Source: Akkermansia muciniphila (GTDB lineage: Bacteria; Verrucomicrobiota; Verrucomicrobiia; Verrucomicrobiales; Akkermansiaceae). Taken from it: a DNA stretch of 38,723 nucleotides. A program made the translations under genes and the position numbers. The notes below the pieces were generated by a model that saw nothing but the letters and a program-made list of their open reading frames with translations, was not told the DNA's origin and ran no database searches. Below are positions 1-10,309 of this stretch, piece after piece. The stretch spans positions 1 to 38,723 of the forward strand of contig CAMDLP010000028.1 of assembly GCA_945901795.1 (NCBI GenBank), read 5' to 3'. How positions within the stretch are numbered: position 1 is the first letter of the stretch; the number at the start of each line of letters is the position of its first letter.

Positions 1-1244
<1,244 letters not shown>

Positions 1245-1376
1245 GCGGAGGATGTAATGGAGGAGCGGGCGGGGGGCAAGAAATTCGACAGGGAGCCGCC
1301 GCCATCAGGAAAATCCGCTATTGACCTTGACGGGGCGGGGGGGCGGCGGGCTTTATAGCGCATCCTTCCTACAAGC

Positions 1377-3737
1377 ATGCGATTCCCTACAGCTCCCTCA
1401 CTCCTCATGCCGCGCGGCGTGGGTCAATTTGCCGCCCTCACCTCCCTCGCTTTTGTGACGCTTGCAGGGACCATGCACGCGCAGGATTTCGAGGGGAAAA
1501 ACATTTCCGAAGTGGCGATCCGCTATCAGGGAGCAAAGACGGTGGACGAGGCCCGCTTGCGCAACCTCATGGCATCCAAGACCGGCACGCCCTATCGTTC
1601 TGAGAATCTGGATAACGACATCAAGTCGCTTTACGAGTCCGGCCTGGTGGACGACGTGCGTTTCCTCGCCGAGCCCGTGGGCGACAGCGTGAAGTTGATC
1701 GCCGAGGTGACGACGCGTCCGGCGCTCGGTGGCGTGGGATTCGTCGGAAACTCGATTTTCACGGATCAGAAGCTGGCCAAGGAATCGAAAATCAAGGCCG
1801 GCGGCGCGCTCAGCGACGAGCAGATCCTCGAAGCGCGGCGCAACATCGAGAAATACTACCAAGGCTACGGCTACCCGGACGTGACGGTCACCCACCGCAC
1901 ACAAGCGACCGGCCAGGCGGGATTGTCCGACCTGATTTTCGTCATCGACGAAGGACAGAAGAACGAGGTTCGTAAAATTATTTTCGAAGGAAACAACGCG
2001 TTCACCGACCTGGAACTCCGCAAGGAGATGAAGGTGAAGGAAAAAGGCTGGTTCTCGTGGCTCACCAAGTCCGGCCGTTTCGAATCGAACGAGTTGGATT
2101 CCGATCTCGACAAGGTTCTGGATTACTACCGCAACAAAGGCTATCTCCGTGCGAGCTGCCCCGGCATCAACCGCGTCCCCGTGGGGGACGGCAGCGTGGA
2201 TCTGGTGATCCCGATCAACGAGGGCGAGCGCTACACCGTCGCGGGTGTCGGCTTCGGCACAATGACCGTTTTCAAACCCGAGGAACTCTATCCGTCACTC
2301 ACTCTGGTCGGGAATTCCGCCTACTCGTCGAAGAAGATGCGTGACGACATGACCATGATCCGCAGCTTTTACGGCTCGCGCGGTTACGCCGATGTCTTGG
2401 TGACGCCGGATATCCGCGACGCCGGCCCTAACCGGGTGAACATCGTTTACCGCGTGACCGAGGGTGCCCGCTTCAAGGTGGGCCGGGTGAACATCGCGGG
2501 CAACACCAAGACCCAGGACAAGGTGATCCGCCGAGAAATCCCCCTTCAGCCGGGTGACATGTTCAACTCCGTTGAGCTGGAAACCACCAAGGCTCGTCTC
2601 ACCAACCTGCAATATTTCAGTGACGTCCAGACCACCGGCTCGCCGGGCGGTGCCGGATATCGCGACGTGAACGTGCTCGTCGAGGAAAAGGCGACTGGCT
2701 CGGTGGGCGTGGGCGCGGGCTTCAGCTCGATCGACAGCATCGTGGGCTTCGTCACGCTGGAGCAGACGAACTTCGACTTGTTCAACCCATGGAATTTCAC
2801 CGGCGGCGGCCAGCGCTTCGGGATGAATCTGCGTGCGGGTGCCGAGCGCTCCGAATTCAGCGTCTCGCTGGTGGAGCCGTGGTTCATGGACCAGCAGCTG
2901 TCCTTGGGCGGCGAGCTTTTCTTTAAGGAATCGTCCTATTTCAGCGACTACTACGACCAGACCAACATCGGTGCCGCGATCTCTCTCAGAAAGCCTCTCG
3001 GCGCGAAGAGCTCGATCAAGGGCGAGTATCGCCTGGAGCAGGTCGAAATCGACTCGGAAGTGGATGGCAGCGATTATAGTGGGAGCGGCGCCAACTCGGA
3101 ACTTTCCGAGGAGAAAATCGGCGGCGACTACCTGCGCAGCGCCCTGTCGGTGAACTACCTTTACGATAGTCGCGACAGCAGCATCCAGCCTCGCAGCGGC
3201 CATAAGGTTGACCTTGGCCTCACCTATGCCGGTTTGGGCGGCGACGTCGATACCTTCACGCTTTCCGCGCAAGGCCAGAAGCATTGGAACTTGAAATGGG
3301 ATACCATCCTTTCGTGCAGCGGGGAGCTTGCCTTCGTGGACAGCATTGATGGCGAGGTTCCGATTTTCGAGCGGATGTTCCTTGGCGGTGGTCGGACGCT
3401 CCGCGGATTCGAGTTCCGCGATGTGGGACCGCGTGACACGGGCTACACTGACGAGGTTTACGGCGGCAACTCGCTGGGTTACCTCACGGTCGAATACACG
3501 ATTCCGATCATCGAAAACATCCGCGCTGCGGTGTTCTCCGACACGGGCTTCGTGAATGCCGACAGCTGGGATCCGAGCCCGAGCGATATCTATAGCGACG
3601 TGGGTATCGGCATCCGCTTGAAGCTGCCGATCAGCCCGCTGCCGCTGGCACTCGACTACGCGATTCCGATTTCATCGCCGGATGACGGGGCGGACAAGGG
3701 CGGTCAGTTCAACTTCTCGCTCAGCTCGCAGTTCTAA
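1377..3737 (+). CDS. bamA: Outer membrane protein assembly factor BamA (Omp85)
   Basis: BamA is the central pore of the machinery that folds beta-barrel proteins into the outer membrane. The 786-residue length is normal for the family. An N-terminal signal peptide is followed by an Ala-rich hydrophobic stretch ending GTMHA-QD. About five POTRA repeats span residues 40-430 (for example the VKLIAEVTTRPALGGVGFVGN and FKVGRVNIAGNTKTQDKVI regions, each strand-helix-helix-strand). A C-terminal 16-strand barrel begins near 440. The conserved loop-6 motif appears as LGGGRTLRGFEFRDVGPR at about residue 668, and the protein ends in the aromatic FNFSLSSQF expected of outer membrane proteins. No Shine-Dalgarno is visible before the ATG. 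A TATAGC at 1354 is a possible -10, but no well-spaced -35 is evident. A strong terminator follows the gene. Confidence 0.95.
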   Translation: MRFPTAPSLLMPRGVGQFAALTSLAFVTLAGTMHAQDFEGKNISEVAIRYQGAKTVDEARLRNLMASKTGTPYRSENLDNDIKSLYESGLVDDVRFLAEPVGDSVKLIAEVTTRPALGGVGFVGNSIFTDQKLAKESKIKAGGALSDEQILEARRNIEKYYQGYGYPDVTVTHRTQATGQAGLSDLIFVIDEGQKNEVRKIIFEGNNAFTDLELRKEMKVKEKGWFSWLTKSGRFESNELDSDLDKVLDYYRNKGYLRASCPGINRVPVGDGSVDLVIPINEGERYTVAGVGFGTMTVFKPEELYPSLTLVGNSAYSSKKMRDDMTMIRSFYGSRGYADVLVTPDIRDAGPNRVNIVYRVTEGARFKVGRVNIAGNTKTQDKVIRREIPLQPGDMFNSVELETTKARLTNLQYFSDVQTTGSPGGAGYRDVNVLVEEKATGSVGVGAGFSSIDSIVGFVTLEQTNFDLFNPWNFTGGGQRFGMNLRAGAERSEFSVSLVEPWFMDQQLSLGGELFFKESSYFSDYYDQTNIGAAISLRKPLGAKSSIKGEYRLEQVEIDSEVDGSDYSGSGANSELSEEKIGGDYLRSALSVNYLYDSRDSSIQPRSGHKVDLGLTYAGLGGDVDTFTLSAQGQKHWNLKWDTILSCSGELAFVDSIDGEVPIFERMFLGGGRTLRGFEFRDVGPRDTGYTDEVYGGNSLGYLTVEYTIPIIENIRAAVFSDTGFVNADSWDPSPSDIYSDVGIGIRLKLPISPLPLALDYAIPISSPDDGADKGGQFNFSLSSQF

Positions 3738-3761
3738 GGGCTGCTGAATAGAAACTTCATC

Positions 3762-3796
3762 AAACCGGTCCTCCGTTCGCGGCGGGCCGGTTTTTT
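3762..3796 (+). terminator. Rho-independent terminator of bamA
   Basis: A long hairpin has AAACCGG at 3762-3768 pairing with CCGGTTT at 3787-3793. An inner CCTCCG/CGGCGG stem (one mismatch) is closed by a TTCG tetraloop, and the hairpin runs into six T residues at 3791-3796. It lies 25 bases after the bamA stop. The T tract also forms the first base pairs of the stop codon of the convergent FAD gene, so the two genes share this end. Confidence 0.9.
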
Positions 3797-5372
3797 ATTT
3801 CGACGCACAGGCCGCGTCTGCGATGCGCAGGCCGTCCAAAGCCGCGCTGACGATGCCGCCGGCGTACCCCGCGCCCTCGCCGCAGGGGTAGAGGCCTTGG
3901 ATTTCCGGGTGCTCGAGGGTGTCGTCCCGGCGGGGGATTCTCACCGGGGAGCTGGTGCGGGTTTCAAATCCTAGCAGCAGCGCCTCGCTAGAGACGTAGC
4001 CCTGGATCTGGCGGCCGAACAGGTGGAGTCCCTCGCGCATCCGGTTGGTGATCCACTGCGGCAGCAGGTCGTGCAGCGGCGCGGATTTGGTGCCGGGAAA
4101 ATAACTGGTATCCGGCAGGCTTGAGGAAATTTTGCCATCGAGGAAATCGGTGACACGCTGGCCGGGAGCGACCTGTCCGCCGCCGCCGGCAATCTTGGCG
4201 GTGCGCTCGAGTTCCTTTTGGAAAACCAACCCGGCGAGCACGCCGTGTTCCTTGACGAGTTGCTGCAAGTCCTCGGGCTCGACGGTGGAGACCATGCCGG
4301 AGTTCGCGAACGGCGAGTCGCGGCGCGAGAGGCTCATGCCGTTGACGACCACCTCGTCATTCTCGGTGGACGCCGGGACGATCCAGCCGCCGGGGCACAT
4401 GCAGAACGAATGCACGCCGCGGTCACGGATCTTGGTCGCTAACCGGTAGCGCGCGGCGGGTAGCAGCCGCGGGCGTTCCTGGCCGAAGTTGAGATGATAC
4501 TGCGTGCGGTCGATGAACGGCTGCGGGTGCTCGATGCGGAAGCCGACGGCGAAGGGCTTGGGCTCTAGCAGGATGTTCCTCGCCGCCAGCAGCCGGTAAA
4601 TATCGCGCGCCGAGTGGCCGGTCGCGAGGATCACCGAGTCCGCCAGGATTTCCTCGCCGGATACGGTGAGCACGCCGCGGATGTGGTTTCCGCTGATCAG
4701 GAAATCGGTGACCTTGGTTTGGAAACGGACTTCGCCGCCGGCGGCGAGGATCGAGTGGCGGATCGCCTTGACGACGTTGGGTAACAGGTTCGAGCCGATG
4801 TGCGGGTGGGCGTCGGTGAGGATTTCCTCCGGCGCGCCGTGGGCGACGAGGACCTCGTAAACCTTGGCGACCGGTCCGCGCTTGGTGGCGCGGGTGTAGA
4901 GCTTGCCATCGGAAAAAGTGCCGGCACCGCCCTCGCCGAAGCAGTAGTTGGACTCCTCGATCACCCGGCCCTCGCGGAGCAGGGGCGCGAGGTCGAAGCG
5001 CCGGGCGCTGGCGTCCTTGCCGCGTTCCAACAGGATCGGCTTCAGTCCGTTTTCGAGGCAGCGCAGCGCGGCGAACATTCCCGCCGGGCCGCAGCCGACG
5101 ATGATGACCGGCCGGGCGTTAGGCGAAAGGGCGGGCGCGGACCACTGCGGTTTCTTGTCCGGGGGCAGGAGACCGTCCAACGCGACATCCAGCCGGAGCT
5201 GCACCTTGACGGCGCGTTGGCGGGCATCGATCGAATGCTTGCGGAGCTTGATTCCGCCGATGCGCGCGACCGGAACGCCGAGCTTGATCGCGGCGGCTTG
5301 GCGGCGGGCGGCATCGTCCTCGGATTTCTCCAGGGGAAGGACGACATCGACGGTTTCTATCAAAGGTTCCAC
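3795..5372 (-). CDS. FAD-dependent dehydrogenase/oxidoreductase, COG2509-like
   Basis: This is a 525-residue flavoprotein of the uncharacterised FAD-dependent dehydrogenase group (COG2509 type). An N-terminal domain of about 85 residues contains KLRKHSIDARQ. It is followed by a classical Rossmann FAD motif, VIIVGCGPAGMFAALRCLENG, near residue 90, ending in an acidic LLERG. Later motifs typical of the group are EGGAGTFSDGKLYTR and CMCPGGWIVPAS. A C-terminal GEGAGYAGGIVSAALDG closes the FAD fold. There is no signal peptide or membrane segment, so the protein is cytoplasmic. Substrate and partner are unknown for the family. The start is a GTG with no Shine-Dalgarno. The gene is last in a minus-strand run and lies 18 bases after the thioesterase gene. 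Confidence 0.85.
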   Translation of the reverse strand: MEPLIETVDVVLPLEKSEDDAARRQAAAIKLGVPVARIGGIKLRKHSIDARQRAVKVQLRLDVALDGLLPPDKKPQWSAPALSPNARPVIIVGCGPAGMFAALRCLENGLKPILLERGKDASARRFDLAPLLREGRVIEESNYCFGEGGAGTFSDGKLYTRATKRGPVAKVYEVLVAHGAPEEILTDAHPHIGSNLLPNVVKAIRHSILAAGGEVRFQTKVTDFLISGNHIRGVLTVSGEEILADSVILATGHSARDIYRLLAARNILLEPKPFAVGFRIEHPQPFIDRTQYHLNFGQERPRLLPAARYRLATKIRDRGVHSFCMCPGGWIVPASTENDEVVVNGMSLSRRDSPFANSGMVSTVEPEDLQQLVKEHGVLAGLVFQKELERTAKIAGGGGQVAPGQRVTDFLDGKISSSLPDTSYFPGTKSAPLHDLLPQWITNRMREGLHLFGRQIQGYVSSEALLLGFETRTSSPVRIPRRDDTLEHPEIQGLYPCGEGAGYAGGIVSAALDGLRIADAACASK

Positions 5373-5390
5373 GGCGATTTGGAATAAGCT

Positions 5391-5738
5391 TCAGCCACGG
5401 ATAGCGCGCTTCTGGCCCGCATCATCGACGCTGACGAAGGTCACCCGCGTCGAGAAGATGGGCATTGATCCGGACTTTTCGTCGATGACTTTCACCGCGT
5501 AGGTGACGCTGGTGTTGCCTTCGCGTTCACGATCGCAGGAAATTCTCAGGATCGTGCCGTCGCGCACGCTGTGGTGGAATTCCACGGTGTCCATCGCCAC
5601 GGTGACGAACTGGCAATGCGGGTAGTCGAGGCTCGCGGCGATCCATGACGCCTCGTCGATCCACGCGAGCATGCGGCCGCCGAAGAGGAATCCGTAGTGA
5701 TTCAGGTCGCCGGGAAGGACAAGTCGGTGCGTTTCCAT
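5391..5738 (-). CDS. Acyl-CoA thioesterase, hotdog fold
   Basis: This 115-residue single hotdog-domain protein resembles the YciA/BFIT acyl-CoA hydrolase group, which cleaves acyl-CoA to free acid and CoA. The N-terminal LPGDLNHYGFLFGGRMLAWIDEASWIAA carries the family's N-x-x-G-x-x-FGG-x-x-x-x-x-D pattern, with the asparagine and aspartate in their catalytic positions. The central helix-to-strand segment FVTVAMDTVEFHHSVRDGTIL is typical. The start is one of very few here with a plausible Shine-Dalgarno (GGTGAG about 4 bases upstream). The gene is 4 bases from the DoxX gene and is probably co-transcribed with it. The acyl chain specificity cannot be read from the sequence. Confidence 0.85.
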   Translation of the reverse strand: METHRLVLPGDLNHYGFLFGGRMLAWIDEASWIAASLDYPHCQFVTVAMDTVEFHHSVRDGTILRISCDREREGNTSVTYAVKVIDEKSGSMPIFSTRVTFVSVDDAGQKRAIRG

Positions 5739-5742
5739 GATC

Positions 5743-6213
5743 TCACCAGCGGCGGCGCTTGCTCTCCTTGTAAATGGCGGCGTCTAGCGAGTAACCGCCG
5801 GCTCCTGATAGGATGATGACGATCACCGGGATCAAATACATCAGCGCCAGCTCCTTCGATCCTCCGGGTCCGCCGGAGAACCACGGGTCCGCCGCGTGCG
5901 CGCCGAAAGCGGCGACCACCATCGCGAAGCCGAACACGAACGCCGCGGGGCGCGTCATCAGCCCGAGCACCAGCAGTGCCGAGGCCACGACTTCCGCGCC
6001 GATGAGCATCAATAGGCCGACCTGCGGCGACATCAGGCTGAGAGGAAACACTTCCGATTGATAGAACCCCTTTTTGAGGATCGCCTGGAAATTCTGGATT
6101 TTCGGAATGCCGTGGCCGCCGAGCATCATCAGTCCCACCATCACGCGGAGTGCTAAAAACCCGAGCGATGCGGTCGCGTCACGGGTGCCGCAGTCAAAGA
6201 ACAATTTTTTCAT
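5743..6213 (-). CDS. DoxX family inner membrane protein
   Basis: This is a 156-residue integral membrane protein with four predicted transmembrane helices, at about residues 15-35, 62-84, 88-108 and 123-143. The LALRVMVGLMMLGGHGIPKI start is characteristic of DoxX/DoxD-like proteins, whose roles are poorly known and have been linked to thiosulfate or redox metabolism. The ATG overlaps the stop of the preceding khpB gene by four bases (ATGA arrangement), so the two are likely to be translationally coupled. The C-terminus is short and basic (KESKRRRW), consistent with a cytoplasmic tail. Confidence 0.85.
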   Translation of the reverse strand: MKKLFFDCGTRDATASLGFLALRVMVGLMMLGGHGIPKIQNFQAILKKGFYQSEVFPLSLMSPQVGLLMLIGAEVVASALLVLGLMTRPAAFVFGFAMVVAAFGAHAADPWFSGGPGGSKELALMYLIPVIVIILSGAGGYSLDAAIYKESKRRRW

Positions 6214-6680
6214 GAGGCCGATGAGGGTGCTTGTTTTGCGGAAATCGTGATTCGTTTGAGCCGGTCATCCCCTTGCGGCGAATGCGAGACGATCAGCGGA
6301 TCGTCGGCGAGGATATTGTGAACCAAGCGCCGGTAGTAAGCATTGAGCGGACGCATCTGGAACGACTTGCCGGTGGCTTTCACGCGCTCGGCGATGCCCT
6401 TGATTTCCCCGGCCAGGTGGTCTTCCTGGATGGACCGGAAATGCTCGCAGTCCACCTTGATGCGCTCCGCCTTGGGGGCGTGCCGGCGGACGATCCGGTT
6501 GACGAGGTATTGGAGGTCGTCGAGGCGGTCTCCGTCCTTGCCGATGATCGCCTCGCTGTCTCCCGAGTGAATTTGCAGGCATGGGCCGTCATGGGTTTCC
6601 TGAAGCTCGATTGTCGCCGTGAAGCCAAGGTGCCCGAGCATCGTGTCGAGCACCTTGTTTGCTGATTCCACCGTGGTCAT
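6210..6680 (-). CDS. khpB: KH/R3H RNA-binding protein KhpB (Jag)
   Basis: This 156-residue protein has the two RNA-binding modules of KhpB/Jag. A KH-II domain centres on SEAIIGKDGDRLDDLQYLVN at about residues 42-62 (GKDG is the GxxG loop). An R3H domain follows near residues 110-125, with MRPLNAYYRRLVHNIL. In other bacteria KhpB pairs with KhpA to bind RNA and affect cell envelope growth. The N-terminal Jag domain found in Firmicutes is absent, which is usual outside that group. The gene heads a four-gene minus-strand run (khpB, doxX, thioesterase, FAD protein). It is not next to yidC/rnpA in this window, unlike the common arrangement. Confidence 0.88.
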   Translation of the reverse strand: MTTVESANKVLDTMLGHLGFTATIELQETHDGPCLQIHSGDSEAIIGKDGDRLDDLQYLVNRIVRRHAPKAERIKVDCEHFRSIQEDHLAGEIKGIAERVKATGKSFQMRPLNAYYRRLVHNILADDPLIVSHSPQGDDRLKRITISAKQAPSSAS

Positions 6681-6710
6681 GGCGGGAGGTTAATCACATC
6701 CTCGGCCGGG

Positions 6711-7163
6711 TCAATCACCCCGGGCTTCTTTGTGCTCGAAATGCCCGCCGATTTCCGCCGCGAAGTCCGCCAACTGGTGCTTTTCCGCCGCCGTGAACTC
6801 GTAAGGCGCGAACTTCCCGATCCCGAGCGTGCCGATGACCTTGCTGGACGCTTTCGAGAAAACCGGCACTGCGAGCGAGCCTGACACGCCGGTTTTCCGC
6901 GCGTCGGGCTTGGCGACTCCGCCGAGGTCCTGCTGGAGGTTGCAGAGCTCGACCGGCTCCCCGCGCTCGGCGGCGGCTCCGGCGATGCCCTTGCCGAAGG
7001 GAATCGTCGAGATTTTGTCCATCAGGCTCTCCGGGACGCCGGTCTGGCAGACGAGCGTCAGGAATTTCCCATCAGCTGCGGCTTGGTGGATGGTTCCGGT
7101 TTGGCAGCCGAAGTCGGCTAAAATGGAATCCAGGATTGCCTGCCAGTCGGGATGGTTCGTCAT
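6711..7163 (-). CDS. GAF domain protein
   Basis: This is a single GAF domain of about 150 residues, containing FGKGIAGAAAERGEPVELCNLQQD and the closing strand-helix SLAVPVFSKASSKVIGTLGIGKF. GAF domains bind small molecules or act as redox or signal sensors, but no output domain is attached here. I took the ATG at 7163 (MTNHPDW, preceded by AAAGG). A start further upstream at 7319 would add a non-conserved tail and overlap the divergent epimerase gene. Free methionine-R-sulfoxide reductase has a similar size and fold, but the conserved catalytic cysteine pattern is not seen, so that function is not assigned. Confidence 0.75.
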   Translation of the reverse strand: MTNHPDWQAILDSILADFGCQTGTIHQAAADGKFLTLVCQTGVPESLMDKISTIPFGKGIAGAAAERGEPVELCNLQQDLGGVAKPDARKTGVSGSLAVPVFSKASSKVIGTLGIGKFAPYEFTAAEKHQLADFAAEIGGHFEHKEARGD

Positions 7164-7262
7164 GGCCTTTGAACTATCACGGCTGGGCGGCTTCGTCATC
7201 ATCCAATTGGGTGGAGAATTACGCTTGGCAGCGCCCCCTATCTTGTCCAAAGCTCCCGCCGC

Positions 7263-8402
7263 GTGAGGAAACCCAAACCATTTGTCCTCGCTCTTGTAGC
7301 CTGCGTGCTCGCTTTCCAATCAATCACCGCAATGGCCGCCGGAACTGAAATCAAAGAGGAGCATTATGGATCGATGCCCGACGGCCGAAAAGTGAGGGTT
7401 TTCACGCTCACCAACCCAAGCGGACTGCGGGCCAAGGTCACCGAATACGGAGCGATCCTGGTCTCGATGGAAACCCCCGACAAATCCGGGAAACCCGCGG
7501 ATCTGACCCACGGTTATGATAGTTTGGAAGGCTGGTTGACCAACACATCCTATTTCGGCGCGACGGTGGGGCGTTTCGGAAACCGCATCAAGGACGGCAA
7601 GTTCAAGCTCGATGGCAAAAATCACACTCTCGCCACTAACAACAACCCCGGCGGCATCCCGTGCCACCTGCATGGCGGTTTGACCGGCTTCGACAAGGTG
7701 CTGTGGTCCGGGAAGATCACCGGCGAAAACCAAGTCGAGTTCTCCTACACCGCCAAGGACGGCGAGGAAGGCTATCCCGGAAACCTCGCGGTCAAAGTCA
7801 CCTACGCTCTCACCGACGACAACGAGCTCAAGTGGGAGGCGCGCGCGACCACCGATGCGCCGACGATCATCAACCTCGTCCATCACACCTATTGGAACCT
7901 CGCGGGCGATCCCGCCAAGTCGATCATCGACCACGTCCTGATGCTTGATGCGGACGCGTATCTTCCCACCAACGCCGGCCTCATCCCGACCGGGAAAATC
8001 GATCCCGTGGCCGGGACTCCCATGGACTTCACCAAGTCGGCGACCATCGGTGATCGCATCGACGCCGACTTCGAAGCCCTGAAATTCGGTGGTGGTTACG
8101 ACCATGCGTGGGTGCTGAAAAAAGGCGGTGGAGTGCGTCTCGCGGCGAGATTGAAGGACCCCAAGAGCGGGCGGGTGATGGAGGTCTTCACCGACCAGCC
8201 AGCCATCCAGTTCTACGCTGGAAATTTCCTCGATGGCAAAGCCATCGGCAAGGGCGGCGTCGCATACGCCCGCCGCACCGCGCTCTGCCTGGAGACCGAA
8301 GGATTCCCCGACTCCCCTAACCAGCCGTCATTCCCGTCTCCGGTTCTCCGTCCCGGCGAGACCTACAAGCACACGATGATCCACAAGTTCTCCGCCGAGT
8401 AA
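7263..8402 (+). CDS. galM: Aldose 1-epimerase (mutarotase), exported
   Basis: This enzyme interconverts the alpha and beta anomers of aldoses. The 379-residue protein opens with a signal peptide (hydrophobic LALVACVLAFQSI, cleavage near AMAA), so it probably acts in the periplasm. Family motifs are EYGAILVSMETPD, ATVGRFGNRIKDGKF, a substrate-binding CHLHGG, VHHTYWNLAG with the catalytic histidine, GYDHAW, and a C-terminal ALCLETEGFPDSPN with the catalytic glutamate. The start is GTG with no Shine-Dalgarno. A sugar symporter gene follows 86 bases downstream, so the pair plausibly handles uptake of one sugar. The identity of that sugar is not shown by the sequence. Confidence 0.92.
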   Translation: MRKPKPFVLALVACVLAFQSITAMAAGTEIKEEHYGSMPDGRKVRVFTLTNPSGLRAKVTEYGAILVSMETPDKSGKPADLTHGYDSLEGWLTNTSYFGATVGRFGNRIKDGKFKLDGKNHTLATNNNPGGIPCHLHGGLTGFDKVLWSGKITGENQVEFSYTAKDGEEGYPGNLAVKVTYALTDDNELKWEARATTDAPTIINLVHHTYWNLAGDPAKSIIDHVLMLDADAYLPTNAGLIPTGKIDPVAGTPMDFTKSATIGDRIDADFEALKFGGGYDHAWVLKKGGGVRLAARLKDPKSGRVMEVFTDQPAIQFYAGNFLDGKAIGKGGVAYARRTALCLETEGFPDSPNQPSFPSPVLRPGETYKHTMIHKFSAE

Positions 8403-8488
8403 CCTCGGTCCACCCCGTCGCTCGGACTTTGATCACCCCAACGCATCCTGTCTCCTCCCAAAACCCCAAGTAGAAACCTGATATTAAT

Positions 8489-10288
8489 ATGTTGAATTCA
8501 TTCGTTGTGCCTTTCATCGCCTCAGTCAGCGGCAGCGGTGGTGCCCTGGGAAGTGGCCTCAAGTTTGATCTCGATCTGGTCGATTGGGTGATCCTCGCCA
8601 TCTATCTGGTGTTTGTCATCGGCATCGGCTTCGCGCTGAAACGCCAATCCAAAACGGCGGAGGATTTCCTGCTATCAGGCCGTTCGATTCCGGGTTGGAT
8701 CACCGGTCTCGCCTTTATTTCCGCGAACCTCGGGGCACAGGAACTCATCGGCATGGCGGCGTCCGGCGCCGAGTATGGCATCATGACCTCTCACTTCTAC
8801 TGGGTGGGGGCGATTCCGGCGATGGTGTTCCTCGGCATTTTCATGATGCCGATGTATTATGGGTCCAAGGCCAAATCGGTGCCTGAGTATTTGAAAATGC
8901 GCTACGACGAGCGCACCCGCGTTTTCAACTCGGTCTCGTTCGCATTCATGACGATTTTTTCCTCCGGCATCTCGATGCACGCGCTCGCCGATTTGCTCAC
9001 CACGCTGGTCGGGTGGAATTACTATGGCTGGCTTGTCGTCACTTCGGTGATCGTCCTAGCCTATGTCCTGAAGGGTGGCTTGAGCTCGGCGATCTATAAC
9101 GAAGTGCTGCAATTCTTCATGATCGTCTTCGGCATCGCGCCGCTGGCCTATCTGGCCCTGAAAAATGTCGGTGGTTGGGACGGCCTCGTCGCCAAGCTGC
9201 AGGCATCCCCGCTCGGTGATGGAGCCATTCATTCGTGGGCGCAAACCGCCACTGGCGACAACCCGATGGGTGTGCCGTGGTATGGCATCATCTTCGGCCT
9301 CGGCTTTGTTCTTTCCTTCGGTTACTGGACCACGAACTTTGCAGAAGTGCAGCGCGCACTGGCAGCGAACTCGATGGGAGCTGCCCGCCGCACGCCCATC
9401 GTCGGGGCGATTCCGAAAATGTTGTTCCCGGCGATCGTCATCCTTCCCGGCATGATCGCCTACGCGCTCACCTTGGACGGCGCCTCTAGCGGCTACGCGA
9501 TTCCTGCGAAGCTTGATGCAAATGGTGTTGCCATGCTCGACAGCGCGGGCAGAGCGGTGATGAATTACAATCAGGTATTGCCTTCGATGATTCTTCACTA
9601 TTTCCCGAACGGGCTGTTGGGACTCGCGCTCACTGCACTGATGGCCTCCTTCATGTCGGGCATGGCGGCAAACGTAACCGCCTTCAACACCGTGTGGACC
9701 TACGACCTCTACTCGCAGATGACAGGCGGCAAAAAGACCGACCGGCAGCTTTTGAATATGGGCAAGGTCGCCACCATCGCCGGCATCATCTTGGCCATGG
9801 GCTGCGCGCTGATTGCCGCGAAGTATAACAACATCATGGCCATTTTGCAGTTGGTGTTCGGTTTCGTGAACGCGCCGTTGTTCGCGACATTCCTGCTGGG
9901 AATGTTCACCAAGCGTTCCAACAATGCGGGGGCGTTCTGGGGCCTGTTGATCGGCACCGGCACCGCAGTGGTTTTCCATGGTTTGTCATGGGTCACCGGC
10001 AATGCGTCTGGAGTCAAAGGCGCATGGATTTCCCAAGTCTTCGAGTATCCAAAGGACCTCTCGCAAAGCTTCATGGTGGCCATTGTCGCCTTCAGCGTTA
10101 CCTTTGCGATCAACGCCGGGCTCTCGCTCACCTCCGGGCGCAACAAGACGGATGAGGAGCTTGCCGGCCTGGTTTATTCTCTCACACCCAAACAACTATC
10201 CGGTCACGAAGCATGGATCATGCGACCAGCGGTCCTTGGCACCATCGTCATGATCGCTGCGATCATTCTCAATTATATCTTCTGGTAA
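8489..10288 (+). CDS. Sodium:solute symporter (SSS family), probable sugar transporter
   Basis: This 599-residue polytopic inner membrane protein belongs to the sodium/solute symporter (SGLT-like) family. About 14 transmembrane helices can be drawn. The N-terminal region has LKRQSKTAEDFLLSGRSIPGWITGLAFISANLGAQELIG, which fits the family signature for sugar transporters. GFGYWTTNFAEVQRALAANS-type and ALMASFMSGMAANVTAFNTVWTYDLY segments, near the Na+-binding region of TM8, are also present. The gene lies between an exported mutarotase and a small membrane protein, which supports a sugar substrate. Given the adjacent BMC locus the substrate may be a deoxysugar, but this is inference. The ATG has no Shine-Dalgarno and follows an AT-rich GATATTAAT. 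Confidence 0.88.
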   Translation: MLNSFVVPFIASVSGSGGALGSGLKFDLDLVDWVILAIYLVFVIGIGFALKRQSKTAEDFLLSGRSIPGWITGLAFISANLGAQELIGMAASGAEYGIMTSHFYWVGAIPAMVFLGIFMMPMYYGSKAKSVPEYLKMRYDERTRVFNSVSFAFMTIFSSGISMHALADLLTTLVGWNYYGWLVVTSVIVLAYVLKGGLSSAIYNEVLQFFMIVFGIAPLAYLALKNVGGWDGLVAKLQASPLGDGAIHSWAQTATGDNPMGVPWYGIIFGLGFVLSFGYWTTNFAEVQRALAANSMGAARRTPIVGAIPKMLFPAIVILPGMIAYALTLDGASSGYAIPAKLDANGVAMLDSAGRAVMNYNQVLPSMILHYFPNGLLGLALTALMASFMSGMAANVTAFNTVWTYDLYSQMTGGKKTDRQLLNMGKVATIAGIILAMGCALIAAKYNNIMAILQLVFGFVNAPLFATFLLGMFTKRSNNAGAFWGLLIGTGTAVVFHGLSWVTGNASGVKGAWISQVFEYPKDLSQSFMVAIVAFSVTFAINAGLSLTSGRNKTDEELAGLVYSLTPKQLSGHEAWIMRPAVLGTIVMIAAIILNYIFW

Positions 10289-10309
10289 ATCCACCAACCC
10301 ACTACTTCC

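Noticed and set aside
1321-1359. A sigma-70 promoter for bamA (TTGACC/TTGACG with TATAGC)
   Set aside because: The spacing is over 20 bases for either -35 candidate, too long for a standard promoter.
6711-7163. Free methionine-R-sulfoxide reductase
   Set aside because: It has GAF fold and similar size, but the conserved catalytic cysteine pattern is missing.
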